NCBI RefSeq assembly: GCF_025602895.1
Contig: NW_026516213.1
Location: 981,786 to 1,045,785 of the forward strand
Direction: 5' to 3'
Origin: Polychytrium aggregatum
Lineage: Eukaryota; Chytridiomycota; Chytridiomycetes; Polychytriales
DNA length: 64,000 nucleotides
The position numbers and the translations under genes were made by a program. This document shows positions 33,458-43,380 of this stretch, one piece after another (position 1 is the stretch's first letter; each line of letters begins with the position of its first letter). The notes under the pieces are model-generated. The model did not search any database, was not told where the DNA came from, and was given only the letters and a program-made list of their open reading frames with translations.

Positions 33458-34171
33458 TTAAGAAGGCTTCCTGCGAGGAGCCCTGCGTGTGCTCTTTATT
33501 TGGGGCTCCTCGAGGTGTTTACCGTATTTACTCAGCTCCTCGGGTGCATGGGACAAGTCCTCCAGTGTTTGCCATGTGTTGCCCGAGTGTGGGTAACCAA
33601 CCCACTTGACATAAAACCGAAGTGACCCATCAGCCACTTTCTTGTGCCTCACGATCCTTTCGACTTCATATTCTTGAGTATAGTATTGTCCGAGGTCGTC
33701 TTCCAGTGGTGCGTCGTCCTTGGGGAGCTTAGACACCTTTCGGAACAGTTCTCCGAACTGTTTGTCGTTGGCGATGTTGTCTCGGACAACATCCAGCATC
33801 GTGTTGTCGACACTGACAGTCGACTCGTACAGTGACGCCAATTGGTAGTCGGGGCGTCGGGACAGTGCGTCAGGCACCACATTGAGTTTGCCTTTCTGGT
33901 ATACAACCTCGTAGTTGTACTCGGCGAGGAACTCCATCCATCGCGCTTGGCGTCGGCTCAGGTTCTTCTTGGTGTCGAGGTAACGCAGTGACTGGTGGTC
34001 CGTCACAATCTTGAAGGGCTTGGCGGTACCGTGGAGGTACACTCGGAACTTCTGCAGCGCGTAGATGATCGCAAGCTGCTCCTTCTCGTGCACGGGATAG
34101 TTGATCTCGTGTTGGGACAGTTTGCGCGACTCGAAGGCAACGGGCCTTCCCTCCTGCATCAAAACAGCTCC
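33458..34171 (-). pseudogene. pol: B3 pol, 3' part with integrase deletion
   Basis: Runs from the RNase H region ([13 protein letters not shown]) through [10 protein letters not shown] to SKLPKDD, then jumps to [11 protein letters not shown] and the chromodomain. 396 codons are missing, removing the whole integrase catalytic region and GPF module. The break is at CGTCGTCC (33712-33719), an 8-bp repeat that flanks the missing piece in B4 (34744-34751 and 35932-35939), so the frame is kept. The upstream part continues at 39639 beyond nested B4. Confidence 0.92.
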
Positions 34172-34480
34172 TGTAACGTCCACTACTGGGACGTTGGGGC
34201 AAGACGGGGAGGGAGGGGGTACAAGACAAGACAGGACGGGGCAGAACAGGGCGGTGCTAGGCTACTCTAGCGGACGGGTGAGCTCGGGGAGCACTTACGT
34301 TTATTCACGATAAAACCGAACTCCAGACAAACGGGGGGAACGGGGGCAACCCGCAGGTATACCCTGCGGTGGCCTGCCTGCGGTGCGTGAAAACGCAAAG
34401 CGCAGCACAGGTCACGACCCACTGCGCCGCGCAGTACGCGCAGTACGCGCAGCACAGCGTCGGAGATACCATCTCCTACA
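34172..34480 (-). repeat. B4 3' LTR
   Basis: 309 bp. It contains the hairpins AACGTCC/GGACGTT at one end and GGAGAT/ATCTCC at the other. Confidence 0.94.
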
Positions 34481-34489
34481 CTCCCACAC

Positions 34490-37400
34490 TTAAGAAGGCT
34501 TCCTGCGAGGAGCCCTGCGTGTGCTCTTTATTTGGGGCTCCTCGAGGTGTTTACCGTATTTACTCAGCTCCTCGGGTGCATGGGACAAGTCCTCCAGTGT
34601 TTGCCATGTGTTGCCCGAGTGTGGGTAACCAACCCACTTGACATAAAACCGAAGTGACCCATCAGCCACTTTCTTGTGCCTCACGATCCTTTCGACTTCA
34701 TATTCTTGAGTATAGTATTGTCCGAGGTCGTCTTCCAGTGGTGCGTCGTCCGGGACACCTTCGTCGGCGTCGGGGAACTGTGCTGGACTGCGGGTCGTGT
34801 GGCGACGCAGCTTGGACACATGGAAGACAGGATGGAGCTTGCTTCCAGGTGGCAAGTCCAACAGGTAGTTGAGGGGACTGGGTCGGGCCGCTATCTTGAA
34901 CGGTCCTCGGTACTTGGGCAACAACTTCTTTGACTGGGCTTCGGGGACCTTGATGTTGTCGGCGTCCAGGTAGACAAGGTCTCCAACTTCAAAGGAGACA
35001 TCCTGGTGTCGGCGGTCGTAGTACTTCGCCATCACTTGTTGCGCATCCGTGAGCGCGTCGGCGATCATCTTGTGTCGGACTTGATGATCTTTGACAAAGG
35101 CACTTGGTTTGGGAGGCAATCCAGCCGTGGACTCGGTCAGTGTCAAGGAGGTGGGAACATCAGGCTGGAATCCGTAGAGCGCCTCAAAGGGGCTCAAGCC
35201 AGTTGTGCTCGACTTGGCGGTGTTGTATGCAAACTCTGCATGACTCAGCTGTATGTCCCAGTCGTCTTGGCTGGTCGAGGCGTATGTCCTCAGGTATTGC
35301 TCGAGGGTGCGGATCGTCCGCTCGGACTGTCCATCCGTTTGTTGGTGGTGCGAGGTTGACATGTTCAGCTTGGTGCCGAGATGGTCGAACAGACTTGTCC
35401 AAAACAAGGAGGTGAATCGGGGGTCTCGATCACTGACGATGGACTTTGGGAGGCCGTGGTGCTTGAACACATGCTTGAAGAACAGCAGTGCAAGGTCAGG
35501 CGCGGAGCATGTCGTCTGGCACGGCACAAAGTGTGCCATCTTGCTGAACCTGTCGACAAAGACAGCGATTGCATCGTGGTCCAACTTGGTCGTCGGTAGA
35601 TGCGTGATGAGATCCATGGACATGCTGGTCCAGGGGCGGTCGGGAACAGGCAGGGGTTGCAGCAATCCTTGCTCTCGGGTCGTGCGTGACTTGACCATCT
35701 TGCAGGTATGGCAGGACTCGATGTACTTCTCGACGGTGCGCTTCATTCCAGGCCAGTATGCGACTTTGGCCAGTCGGTCGTATGTCTTCTCGACTCCAAA
35801 GTGTCCAGCGAGGGGCGAGTCGTGGACCTCTTGGAGCAACTTGGTCTTCAACGACGGAATGTCCGGCACACAGACACGGCTGTCCTTCTTCAGGAGGAGC
35901 AGGCCATCACGCACTGTGTACTCGGATGATTCGTCGTCCTTGGGGAGCTTAGACACCTTTCGGAACAGTTCTCCGAACTGTTTGTCGTTGGCGATGTTGT
36001 CTCGGACAACATCCAGCATCGTGTTGTCGACACTGACAGTCGACTCGTACAGTGACGCCAATTGGTAGTCGGGGCGTCGGGACAGTGCGTCAGGCACCAC
36101 ATTGAGTTTGCCTTTCTGGTATACAACCTCGTAGTTGTACTCGGCGAGGAACTCCATCCATCGCGCTTGGCGTCGGCTCAGGTTCTTCTTGGTGTCGAGG
36201 TAACGCAGTGACTGGTGGTCCGTCACAATCTTGAAGGGCTTGGCGGTACCGTGGAGGTACACTCGGAACTTCTGCAGCGCGTAGATGATCGCAAGCTGCT
36301 CCTTCTCGTGCACGGGATAGTTGATCTCGTGTTGGGACAGTTTGCGCGACTCGAAGGCAACGGGCCTTCCCTCCTGCATCAAAACAGCTCCCACCGCAAA
36401 GTCGGAGGCGTCGGTGTGCACGGAGACATCCGTGTTCGGGTCGAACACAGCGAGGACAGGAGCGTTCGTCAAGGCGTGCTTGAGGGTCTCGAACGCTTGG
36501 CGTTGTGGGTGGTCCCACACGAAGGGGCACTCTTTGCGGAGTAGGTCTGTGAGTGGACCGGCAGTGCGCGCCAGATCGGGGATGAATCGGCGGTAGTAGT
36601 TGACGAGACCGAGAAACGACTGCACGTCAGAGACGCATGCGAGCGGCGGCCACTCGACCACAGACTTGACCTTGGCGGGGTCGACTTCGATTCCTCTTCC
36701 TGAGACAACGTGTCCCAGGAACGGGACTTGATTCTTGAAGAACTCACACTTGGACAGTTTGGCATACAACTTGTGCTCGCGTAGCTTGGCCAGCACGCGG
36801 GCGACATGACCTTCATGGGTCGCTTCATCCTTGCTGTACACAAGGATATCATCCAGGTACACGATGACAGAGTTGTCGAGCTCTTGGCGGAACACATCGT
36901 TCATCAGCTGCATGAACGTGGCAGGTGCGTTCGTCAATCCGAACGGCAGCACTAGGAACTCGTACAGTCCGTAGCGAGTCCTGAAGGCGGTCTTGTGGAC
37001 ATCATCCTCGTGGATGCGGATCTGATGGTAGCCTGAGCGGAGGTCTATCTTGCTAAAGACCTTTGCTCCACTCAGACGATCCATCAACTCGTCGATCCTG
37101 GGCAACGGGTAGGTGTTCTTGATGGTCTGTTTGTTTAGTGCGCGATAGTCGACGCACATCCTGAGATCACCTTCTTTCTTCTTGACAAAGAGCACTGGTG
37201 CACCATACGGTGACTGGCTCGGGCGGATGAACCCATGGGCGAGGAGGTCATCCAACTGGCGCTTGAGTTCGTCCATCTCCGTCAGCGACAGTTGGTACGT
37301 CGGTCTTGACGGAGGCGACGAGCCTGGTTCGATGTCGATGCGATGATCGACGGTGCGTTGGGGTGGCAGGCATTGTGGCAACTGGTCGGGGAATACGTCC

Positions 37401-38422
37401 TTGTACTCGTCGAGCAGCTTGGTCACCACAGGCGGGGGACCGGGACCGGCTTGGTCGGTGTCGTCGACCTCACGCACGACACAGAGGAACGACGTGTCCT
37501 TCTTGATCAGCCTCTTGAATTGCATGGCTGAGAGGAGAGGTGGCATGTTGGGTGAGGCCATGCCCTGCAGGACAATGTCAGGGCCAACACGGACAGTGCG
37601 GCCTTTCCAGTCGACGACTGGAGTCGGCTCGGCACGAGCAAGCCAGCTCATGCCGAGGATGGCATCGAACTTGGTGTCGATCACTTGGAACAACAGGACA
37701 GGATGGTACTTGGGATGGAGGGCCACTCGCAGGACCACTTGGTGTGTGCACTGCTGCACACGATCGTCTGCAAGCGCCACACTCATCGGCGACTTCTTCT
37801 TGGTTGCATGTATGTTGAGCTCCTGGAGCAAGCGTCTGCTGACAAAGTTGCAGCTTGCTCCAGAGTCCACCATCATTCGGACGGTGTGACCTTGGACGGT
37901 GGCAGGGAGGTACAGCAGGGACTCTTCATGGTCCTCCTGCACAGCCTCCTGCACCATGACTTGACTTGGGGGAACGGGCGACACTTGGTCTTGGTTGGCT
38001 TCATCACGGCCACTCGGACATTTTGGATAGGGTTCGGCCATTGCGGGGGCCTGCGGCGTCAGCACGCCATTGCACACGACGTCCACGGCTTGCGGACACA
38101 TGTCGGAAGCATCCGACACACACGACTTGACAGGGGTGAGGGCACAGGCGGTCCTGTCCCTCAAGGGTTCTTGATTTTCTTTTTTGTTTTGGTTTTCAAT
38201 TTTGGTTTTCTCTTCACGTTCGTGGAGAGGCAGGCGGCTTGCGCCACCATGCACCTCTCGCACGACGCACAACACTTGGTTTGTTTCTCCTTCGGGGGAG
38301 GGGGCGAGGTGAACTTCCTCTGGAGACGCGTGGACTGCATTGAGCAATCCACGGCGTTGGTCTCCTACTAGGGCTCCAGAGCCACCTAGTAGGGTCGGCC
38401 GTTTCCCGACTTCATGGGGCAC
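34490..38422 (-). CDS. pol: B4 Pol polyprotein (PR-RT-RNaseH-IN-chromodomain)
   Basis: Intact 1,310-residue Pol that processes Gag-Pol, copies the RNA and integrates the DNA. Order: linker to about residue 165; retropepsin with DSG at 186-188 and LGMSWL; RT with YLDD at 522-525; RNase H with [10 protein letters not shown] and PDALSRR; integrase with zinc module ([12 protein letters not shown] to CHTCKMVK) and DDE residues in MDLITH, SDRDPRF and [11 protein letters not shown] module KYRGPFKI; chromodomain YEVERIV to [15 protein letters not shown]. Chromodomains of such elements guide integration to marked chromatin. The ATG at 38422 overlaps gag by 37 nt in the -1 frame, so expression by frameshift is likely; whether this ATG is used is unclear. 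Confidence 0.93.
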   Translation of the reverse strand: MPHEVGKRPTLLGGSGALVGDQRRGLLNAVHASPEEVHLAPSPEGETNQVLCVVREVHGGASRLPLHEREEKTKIENQNKKENQEPLRDRTACALTPVKSCVSDASDMCPQAVDVVCNGVLTPQAPAMAEPYPKCPSGRDEANQDQVSPVPPSQVMVQEAVQEDHEESLLYLPATVQGHTVRMMVDSGASCNFVSRRLLQELNIHATKKKSPMSVALADDRVQQCTHQVVLRVALHPKYHPVLLFQVIDTKFDAILGMSWLARAEPTPVVDWKGRTVRVGPDIVLQGMASPNMPPLLSAMQFKRLIKKDTSFLCVVREVDDTDQAGPGPPPVVTKLLDEYKDVFPDQLPQCLPPQRTVDHRIDIEPGSSPPSRPTYQLSLTEMDELKRQLDDLLAHGFIRPSQSPYGAPVLFVKKKEGDLRMCVDYRALNKQTIKNTYPLPRIDELMDRLSGAKVFSKIDLRSGYHQIRIHEDDVHKTAFRTRYGLYEFLVLPFGLTNAPATFMQLMNDVFRQELDNSVIVYLDDILVYSKDEATHEGHVARVLAKLREHKLYAKLSKCEFFKNQVPFLGHVVSGRGIEVDPAKVKSVVEWPPLACVSDVQSFLGLVNYYRRFIPDLARTAGPLTDLLRKECPFVWDHPQRQAFETLKHALTNAPVLAVFDPNTDVSVHTDASDFAVGAVLMQEGRPVAFESRKLSQHEINYPVHEKEQLAIIYALQKFRVYLHGTAKPFKIVTDHQSLRYLDTKKNLSRRQARWMEFLAEYNYEVVYQKGKLNVVPDALSRRPDYQLASLYESTVSVDNTMLDVVRDNIANDKQFGELFRKVSKLPKDDESSEYTVRDGLLLLKKDSRVCVPDIPSLKTKLLQEVHDSPLAGHFGVEKTYDRLAKVAYWPGMKRTVEKYIESCHTCKMVKSRTTREQGLLQPLPVPDRPWTSMSMDLITHLPTTKLDHDAIAVFVDRFSKMAHFVPCQTTCSAPDLALLFFKHVFKHHGLPKSIVSDRDPRFTSLFWTSLFDHLGTKLNMSTSHHQQTDGQSERTIRTLEQYLRTYASTSQDDWDIQLSHAEFAYNTAKSSTTGLSPFEALYGFQPDVPTSLTLTESTAGLPPKPSAFVKDHQVRHKMIADALTDAQQVMAKYYDRRHQDVSFEVGDLVYLDADNIKVPEAQSKKLLPKYRGPFKIAARPSPLNYLLDLPPGSKLHPVFHVSKLRRHTTRSPAQFPDADEGVPDDAPLEDDLGQYYTQEYEVERIVRHKKVADGSLRFYVKWVGYPHSGNTWQTLEDLSHAPEELSKYGKHLEEPQIKSTRRAPRRKPS

Positions 38423-39207
38423 TCCTTGGCCTGGTGTCCCGGTCGGTGACAGAAGAAGCAGGAACCATGGCGGAGGTCCTCCTGCTTCTGTCTGTCCTTG
38501 GGGGAGACAGTGGCAGCTTGCTGGAACCGGGAGCGGGGAGGGCCACGAGCCTCCATGGCGTTGACGTCAACGTCCATGGGCTCAGGCATGGGTCTTGCGG
38601 GCGGGGCCGGGCGAGGCGGACGGGCTGGGACGTGATGAGACCGATGGCCGCCTGCCAGCTGCGGGTAGAACTGGCGGCCATGGTACTGGACGTTGTCGAG
38701 GTTCTCGGCAACGTCCATCATCACGTCCAGGGACTTGCGGGCATCAGGGTTGCTGGCGATGTACTCTCTGATCTTGGGCTTGAGGCCCTTCTGGAAGAGG
38801 TACATCGCATCAGCAGAGCCCAGCTCCTCAATCTGGGAGGAGAGGTCTTCAAACTCCTCGATGTAGCGGGTCACAGAACCACGCTGCACGAGAGAGTATA
38901 GCTTGTCACGGGCAATGAGTTCAGCATTGGGGCTGCCGAAGCGGCGACGGAGGCGGTCCTTGAAGTCGTCAAACACACCTTCGCTCTGCTCGTCGAACCC
39001 TTGGCGGCGGTACCAACGGTACGCCTGGTCCTTTAAGCAGAGCTTGGCGGCGACGATGTGGTGGGTGGGGGCGACTTGGGCAGCATCGAGGTAGTCCTCG
39101 AGTTGCTGCAGCCAGTCCTCCACCGAGGAGGAGCGGCTCTTCCCAGTAAACACTGGGGCACGGAAGGTCTTGAGGAAGGCTTCCGGAAGTGGGCGGGGGT
39201 TGCTCAT
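38386..39207 (-). CDS. gag: B4 Gag
   Basis: Intact 273-residue Gag. It has an N-terminal capsid-like domain ([34 protein letters not shown]), a Pro/Arg-rich linker, and one CCHC knuckle [14 protein letters not shown] close to the C-terminus. It starts about 120 bp inside the 5' LTR. Gag assembles the particle and packages RNA; its end overlaps pol, implying a -1 frameshift to make Gag-Pol. Confidence 0.92.
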   Translation of the reverse strand: MSNPRPLPEAFLKTFRAPVFTGKSRSSSVEDWLQQLEDYLDAAQVAPTHHIVAAKLCLKDQAYRWYRRQGFDEQSEGVFDDFKDRLRRRFGSPNAELIARDKLYSLVQRGSVTRYIEEFEDLSSQIEELGSADAMYLFQKGLKPKIREYIASNPDARKSLDVMMDVAENLDNVQYHGRQFYPQLAGGHRSHHVPARPPRPAPPARPMPEPMDVDVNAMEARGPPRSRFQQAATVSPKDRQKQEDLRHGSCFFCHRPGHQAKECPMKSGNGRPY

Positions 39208-39311
39208 GGCAGGGGCAGGCTCCAGGGACAGAGAGGAGAGTCGGTCGGCAAGAGAGGCGGGATCCAGCTTGAGGATCTAGAAAGAGGACAAACAGGACGA
39301 AAACAAGACGA

Positions 39312-39329
39312 GGATTTCCGATGCTACCA
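39312..39329 (-). promoter_or_regulatory. B4 primer-binding site
   Basis: TGGTAGCATCGGAAATCC on the minus strand immediately follows the 5' LTR. It complements the CCA end of a tRNA, possibly initiator Met. Confidence 0.6.
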
Positions 39330-39638
39330 TGTAACGTCCACTACTGGGACGTTGGGGCAAGACGGGGAGGGAGGGGGTACAAGACAAGACAGGACGGGGC
39401 AGAACAGGGCGGTGCTAGGCTACTCTAGCGGACGGGTGAGCTCGGGGAGCACTTACGTTTATTCACGATAAAACCGAACTCCAGACAAACGGGGGGAACG
39501 GGGGCAACCCGCAGGTATACCCTGCGGTGGCCTGCCTGCGGTGCGTGAAAACGCAAAGCGCAGCACAGGTCACGACCCACTGCGCCGCGCAGTACGCGCA
39601 GTACGCGCAGCACAGCGTCGGAGATACCATCTCCTACA
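39330..39638 (-). repeat. B4 5' LTR
   Basis: 309 bp, matching the 3' LTR of B4 by eye. Confidence 0.94.
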
Positions 39639-41674
39639 GCTCCCACCGCAAAGTCGGAGGCGTCGGTGTGCACGGAGACATCCGTGTTCGGGTCGAACAC
39701 AGCGAGGACAGGAGCGTTCGTCAAGGCGTGCTTGAGGGTCTCGAACGCTTGGCGTTGTGGGTGGTCCCACACGAAGGGGCACTCTTTGCGGAGTAGGTCT
39801 GTGAGTGGACCGGCAGTGCGCGCCAGATCGGGGATGAATCGGCGGTAGTAGTTGACGAGACCGAGAAACGACTGCACGTCAGAGACGCATGCGAGCGGCG
39901 GCCACTCGACCACAGACTTGACCTTGGCGGGGTCGACTTCGATTCCTCTTCCTGAGACAACGTGTCCCAGGAACGGGACTTGATTCTTGAAGAACTCACA
40001 CTTGGACAGTTTGGCATACAACTTGTGCTCGCGTAGCTTGGCCAGCACGCGGGCGACATGACCTTCATGGGTCGCTTCATCCTTGCTGTACACAAGGATA
40101 TCATCCAGGTACACGATGACAGAGTTGTCGAGCTCTTGGCGGAACACATCGTTCATCAGCTGCATGAACGTGGCAGGTGCGTTCGTCAATCCGAACGGCA
40201 GCACTAGGAACTCGTACAGTCCGTAGCGAGTCCTGAAGGCGGTCTTGTGGACATCATCCTCGTGGATGCGGATCTGATGGTAGCCTGAGCGGAGGTCTAT
40301 CTTGCTAAAGACCTTTGCTCCACTCAGACGATCCATCAACTCGTCGATCCTGGGCAACGGGTAGGTGTTCTTGATGGTCTGTTTGTTTAGTGCGCGATAG
40401 TCGACGCACATCCTGAGATCACCTTCTTTCTTCTTGACAAAGAGCACTGGTGCACCATACGGTGACTGGCTCGGGCGGATGAACCCATGGGCGAGGAGGT
40501 CATCCAACTGGCGCTTGAGTTCGTCCATCTCCGTCAGCGACAGTTGGTACGTCGGTCTTGACGGAGGCGACGAGCCTGGTTCGATGTCGATGCGATGATC
40601 GACGGTGCGTTGGGGTGGCAGGCATTGTGGCAACTGGTCGGGGAATACGTCCTTGTACTCGTCGAGCAGCTTGGTCACCACAGGCGGGGGACCGGGACCG
40701 GCTTGGTCGGTGTCGTCGACCTCACGCACGACACAGAGGAACGACGTGTCCTTCTTGATCAGCCTCTTGAATTGCATGGCTGAGAGGAGAGGTGGCATGT
40801 TGGGTGAGGCCATGCCCTGCAGGACAATGTCAGGGCCAACACGGACAGTGCGGCCTTTCCAGTCGACGACTGGAGTCGGCTCGGCACGAGCAAGCCAGCT
40901 CATGCCGAGGATGGCATCGAACTTGGTGTCGATCACTTGGAACAACAGGACAGGATGGTACTTGGGATGGAGGGCCACTCGCAGGACCACTTGGTGTGTG
41001 CACTGCTGCACACGATCGTCTGCAAGCGCCACACTCATCGGCGACTTCTTCTTGGTTGCATGTATGTTGAGCTCCTGGAGCAAGCGTCTGCTGACAAAGT
41101 TGCAGCTTGCTCCAGAGTCCACCATCATTCGGACGGTGTGACCTTGGACGGTGGCAGGGAGGTACAGCAGGGACTCTTCATGGTCCTCCTGCACAGCCTC
41201 CTGCACCATGACTTGACTTGGGGGAACGGGCGACACTTGGTCTTGGTTGGCTTCATCACGGCCACTCGGACATTTTGGATAGGGTTCGGCCATTGCGGGG
41301 GCCTGCGGCGTCAGCACGCCATTGCACACGACGTCCACGGCTTGCGGACACATGTCGGAAGCATCCGACACACACGACTTGACAGGGGTGAGGGCACAGG
41401 CGGTCCTGTCCCTCAAGGGTTCTTGATTTTCTTTTTTGTTTTGGTTTTCAATTTTGGTTTTCTCTTCACGTTCGTGGAGAGGCAGGCGGCTTGCGCCACC
41501 ATGCACCTCTCGCACGACGCACAACACTTGGTTTGTTTCTCCTTCGGGGGAGGGGGCGAGGTGAACTTCCTCTGGAGACGCGTGGACTGCATTGAGCAAT
41601 CCACGGCGTTGGTCTCCTACTAGGGCTCCAGAGCCACCTAGTAGGGTCGGCCGTTTCCCGACTTCATGGGGCAC
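39639..41674 (-). pseudogene. pol: B3 pol, 5' part
   Basis: Residues 1 to about 678 of B Pol: linker, retropepsin (DSGASCNFV), full RT (YLDD) and the start of RNase H ([10 protein letters not shown]), broken by B4 after GCTCC. Joined to 33458-34171 with one GCTCC removed, the frame totals 915 codons, exactly B4 pol minus the 396 deleted. Confidence 0.92.
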
Positions 41675-42459
41675 TCCTTGGCCTGGTGTCCCGGTCGGTG
41701 ACAGAAGAAGCAGGAACCATGGCGGAGGTCCTCCTGCTTCTGTCTGTCCTTGGGGGAGACAGTGGCAGCTTGCTGGAACCGGGAGCGGGGAGGGCCACGA
41801 GCCTCCATGGCGTTGACGTCAACGTCCATGGGCTCAGGCATGGGTCTTGCGGGCGGGGCCGGGCGAGGCGGACGGGCTGGGACGTGATGAGACCGATGGC
41901 CGCCTGCCAGCTGCGGGTAGAACTGGCGGCCATGGTACTGGACGTTGTCGAGGTTCTCGGCAACGTCCATCATCACGTCCAGGGACTTGCGGGCATCAGG
42001 GTTGCTGGCGATGTACTCTCTGATCTTGGGCTTGAGGCCCTTCTGGAAGAGGTACATCGCATCAGCAGAGCCCAGCTCCTCAATCTGGGAGGAGAGGTCT
42101 TCAAACTCCTCGATGTAGCGGGTCACAGAACCACGCTGCACGAGAGAGTATAGCTTGTCACGGGCAATGAGTTCAGCATTGGGGCTGCCGAAGCGGCGAC
42201 GGAGGCGGTCCTTGAAGTCGTCAAACACACCTTCGCTCTGCTCGTCGAACCCTTGGCGGCGGTACCAACGGTACGCCTGGTCCTTTAAGCAGAGCTTGGC
42301 GGCGACGATGTGGTGGGTGGGGGCGACTTGGGCAGCATCGAGGTAGTCCTCGAGTTGCTGCAGCCAGTCCTCCACCGAGGAGGAGCGGCTCTTCCCAGTA
42401 AACACTGGGGCACGGAAGGTCTTGAGGAAGGCTTCCGGAAGTGGGCGGGGGTTGCTCAT
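41638..42459 (-). CDS. gag: B3 Gag
   Basis: Intact 273-residue Gag, matching B4 Gag by eye, with the same CCHC knuckle and -1 overlap with pol. B3 lacks integrase, so this Gag could serve only as a helper or structural product. Confidence 0.9.
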   Translation of the reverse strand: MSNPRPLPEAFLKTFRAPVFTGKSRSSSVEDWLQQLEDYLDAAQVAPTHHIVAAKLCLKDQAYRWYRRQGFDEQSEGVFDDFKDRLRRRFGSPNAELIARDKLYSLVQRGSVTRYIEEFEDLSSQIEELGSADAMYLFQKGLKPKIREYIASNPDARKSLDVMMDVAENLDNVQYHGRQFYPQLAGGHRSHHVPARPPRPAPPARPMPEPMDVDVNAMEARGPPRSRFQQAATVSPKDRQKQEDLRHGSCFFCHRPGHQAKECPMKSGNGRPY

Positions 42460-42563
42460 GGCAGGGGCAGGCTCCAGGGACAGAGAGGAGAGTCGGTCGG
42501 CAAGAGAGGCGGGATCCAGCTTGAGGATCTAGAAAGAGGACAAACAGGACGAAAACAAGACGA

Positions 42564-42581
42564 GGATTTCCGATGCTACCA
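42564..42581 (-). promoter_or_regulatory. B3 primer-binding site
   Basis: Same 18-nt tRNA-complementary site as B4, next to the 5' LTR. Confidence 0.6.
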
Positions 42582-42890
42582 TGTAACGTCCACTACTGGG
42601 ACGTTGGGGCAAGACGGGGAGGGAGGGGGTACAAGACAAGACAGGACGGGGCAGAACAGGGCGGTGCTAGGCTACTCTAGCGGACGGGTGAGCTCGGGGA
42701 GCACTTACGTTTATTCACGATAAAACCGAACTCCAGACAAACGGGGGGAACGGGGGCAACCCGCAGGTATACCCTGCGGTGGCCTGCCTGCGGTGCGTGA
42801 AAACGCAAAGCGCAGCACAGGTCACGACCCACTGCGCCGCGCAGTACGCGCAGTACGCGCAGCACAGCGTCGGAGATACCATCTCCTACA
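42582..42890 (-). repeat. B3 5' LTR
   Basis: 309 bp, followed by the TGGGC duplication and LINE2 ORF2. Confidence 0.93.
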
Positions 42891-43380
42891 TGGGCAGTCC
42901 GCTCAGGGCACTGAGGTGGGCATTGAAGTCACCCACCACAATGACCTGGGCGTCGGGGAGGGCGGCCTTGGTGTGGATCGACTGGAGGGCCTCGCGGTAG
43001 TCGTCCAGCTTGAGGCTCGGGGACAGGTAGAAGTTGCCGATGTGGATGACGTGTTTGTATGTCACCCACATGGCGTCGCCCTTGTCGCTGACTTCAATGT
43101 TGGTGAAGTCGTGCGGGTCGATCCTGGCCGGGTTGTAGAGGATGGCGATGCCTCTACCGGCGCGGCAACGGGGACCAGGGACCTTGACGGCATAGCCACA
43201 GAGAGGGCTGCGGGGTTCGAGGTCGGCGAGGGTTTCTTGGACACCGACAAAGTCGATGTCGTTGGTGTCGATGAGGTTCTTGAGTTCAACGTCGTTGACG
43301 TTGATGCCACAGACATTGAAGGAAGCGACGGTCAGGGATGTCTGGGCCCTGCCGCCTCCCTGCGAGGGGTGTGGATTCAT
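42891..43380 (-). pseudogene. LINE2 ORF2, 5' part (endonuclease)
   Basis: The first 163 codons of ORF2 with catalytic Asn22, Glu49 and GDFNAH. The remainder, including SDH and the RT, continues at 33139 across B3. The start codon overlaps the ORF1 stop (ATGA). Confidence 0.9.

Larger units (their letters stand above)
34172..39638 (-). mobile_element. Element B4, complete family B chromovirus
   Basis: 5,467 bp, inserted in B3 pol with the 5-bp duplication GCTCC (34167-34171 and 39639-39643). The LTRs show no difference at the positions compared; gag and pol are open and the primer-binding site is present. It appears recently inserted and potentially autonomous. Confidence 0.94.
33140..42890 (-). 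mobile_element. Element B3, family B chromovirus with B4 nested inside
   Basis: Inserted in LINE2 ORF2, flanked by the 5-bp duplication TGGGC (33135-33139 and 42891-42895). Its pol carries the B4 insertion and a 1,188-bp internal deletion. Confidence 0.93.
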
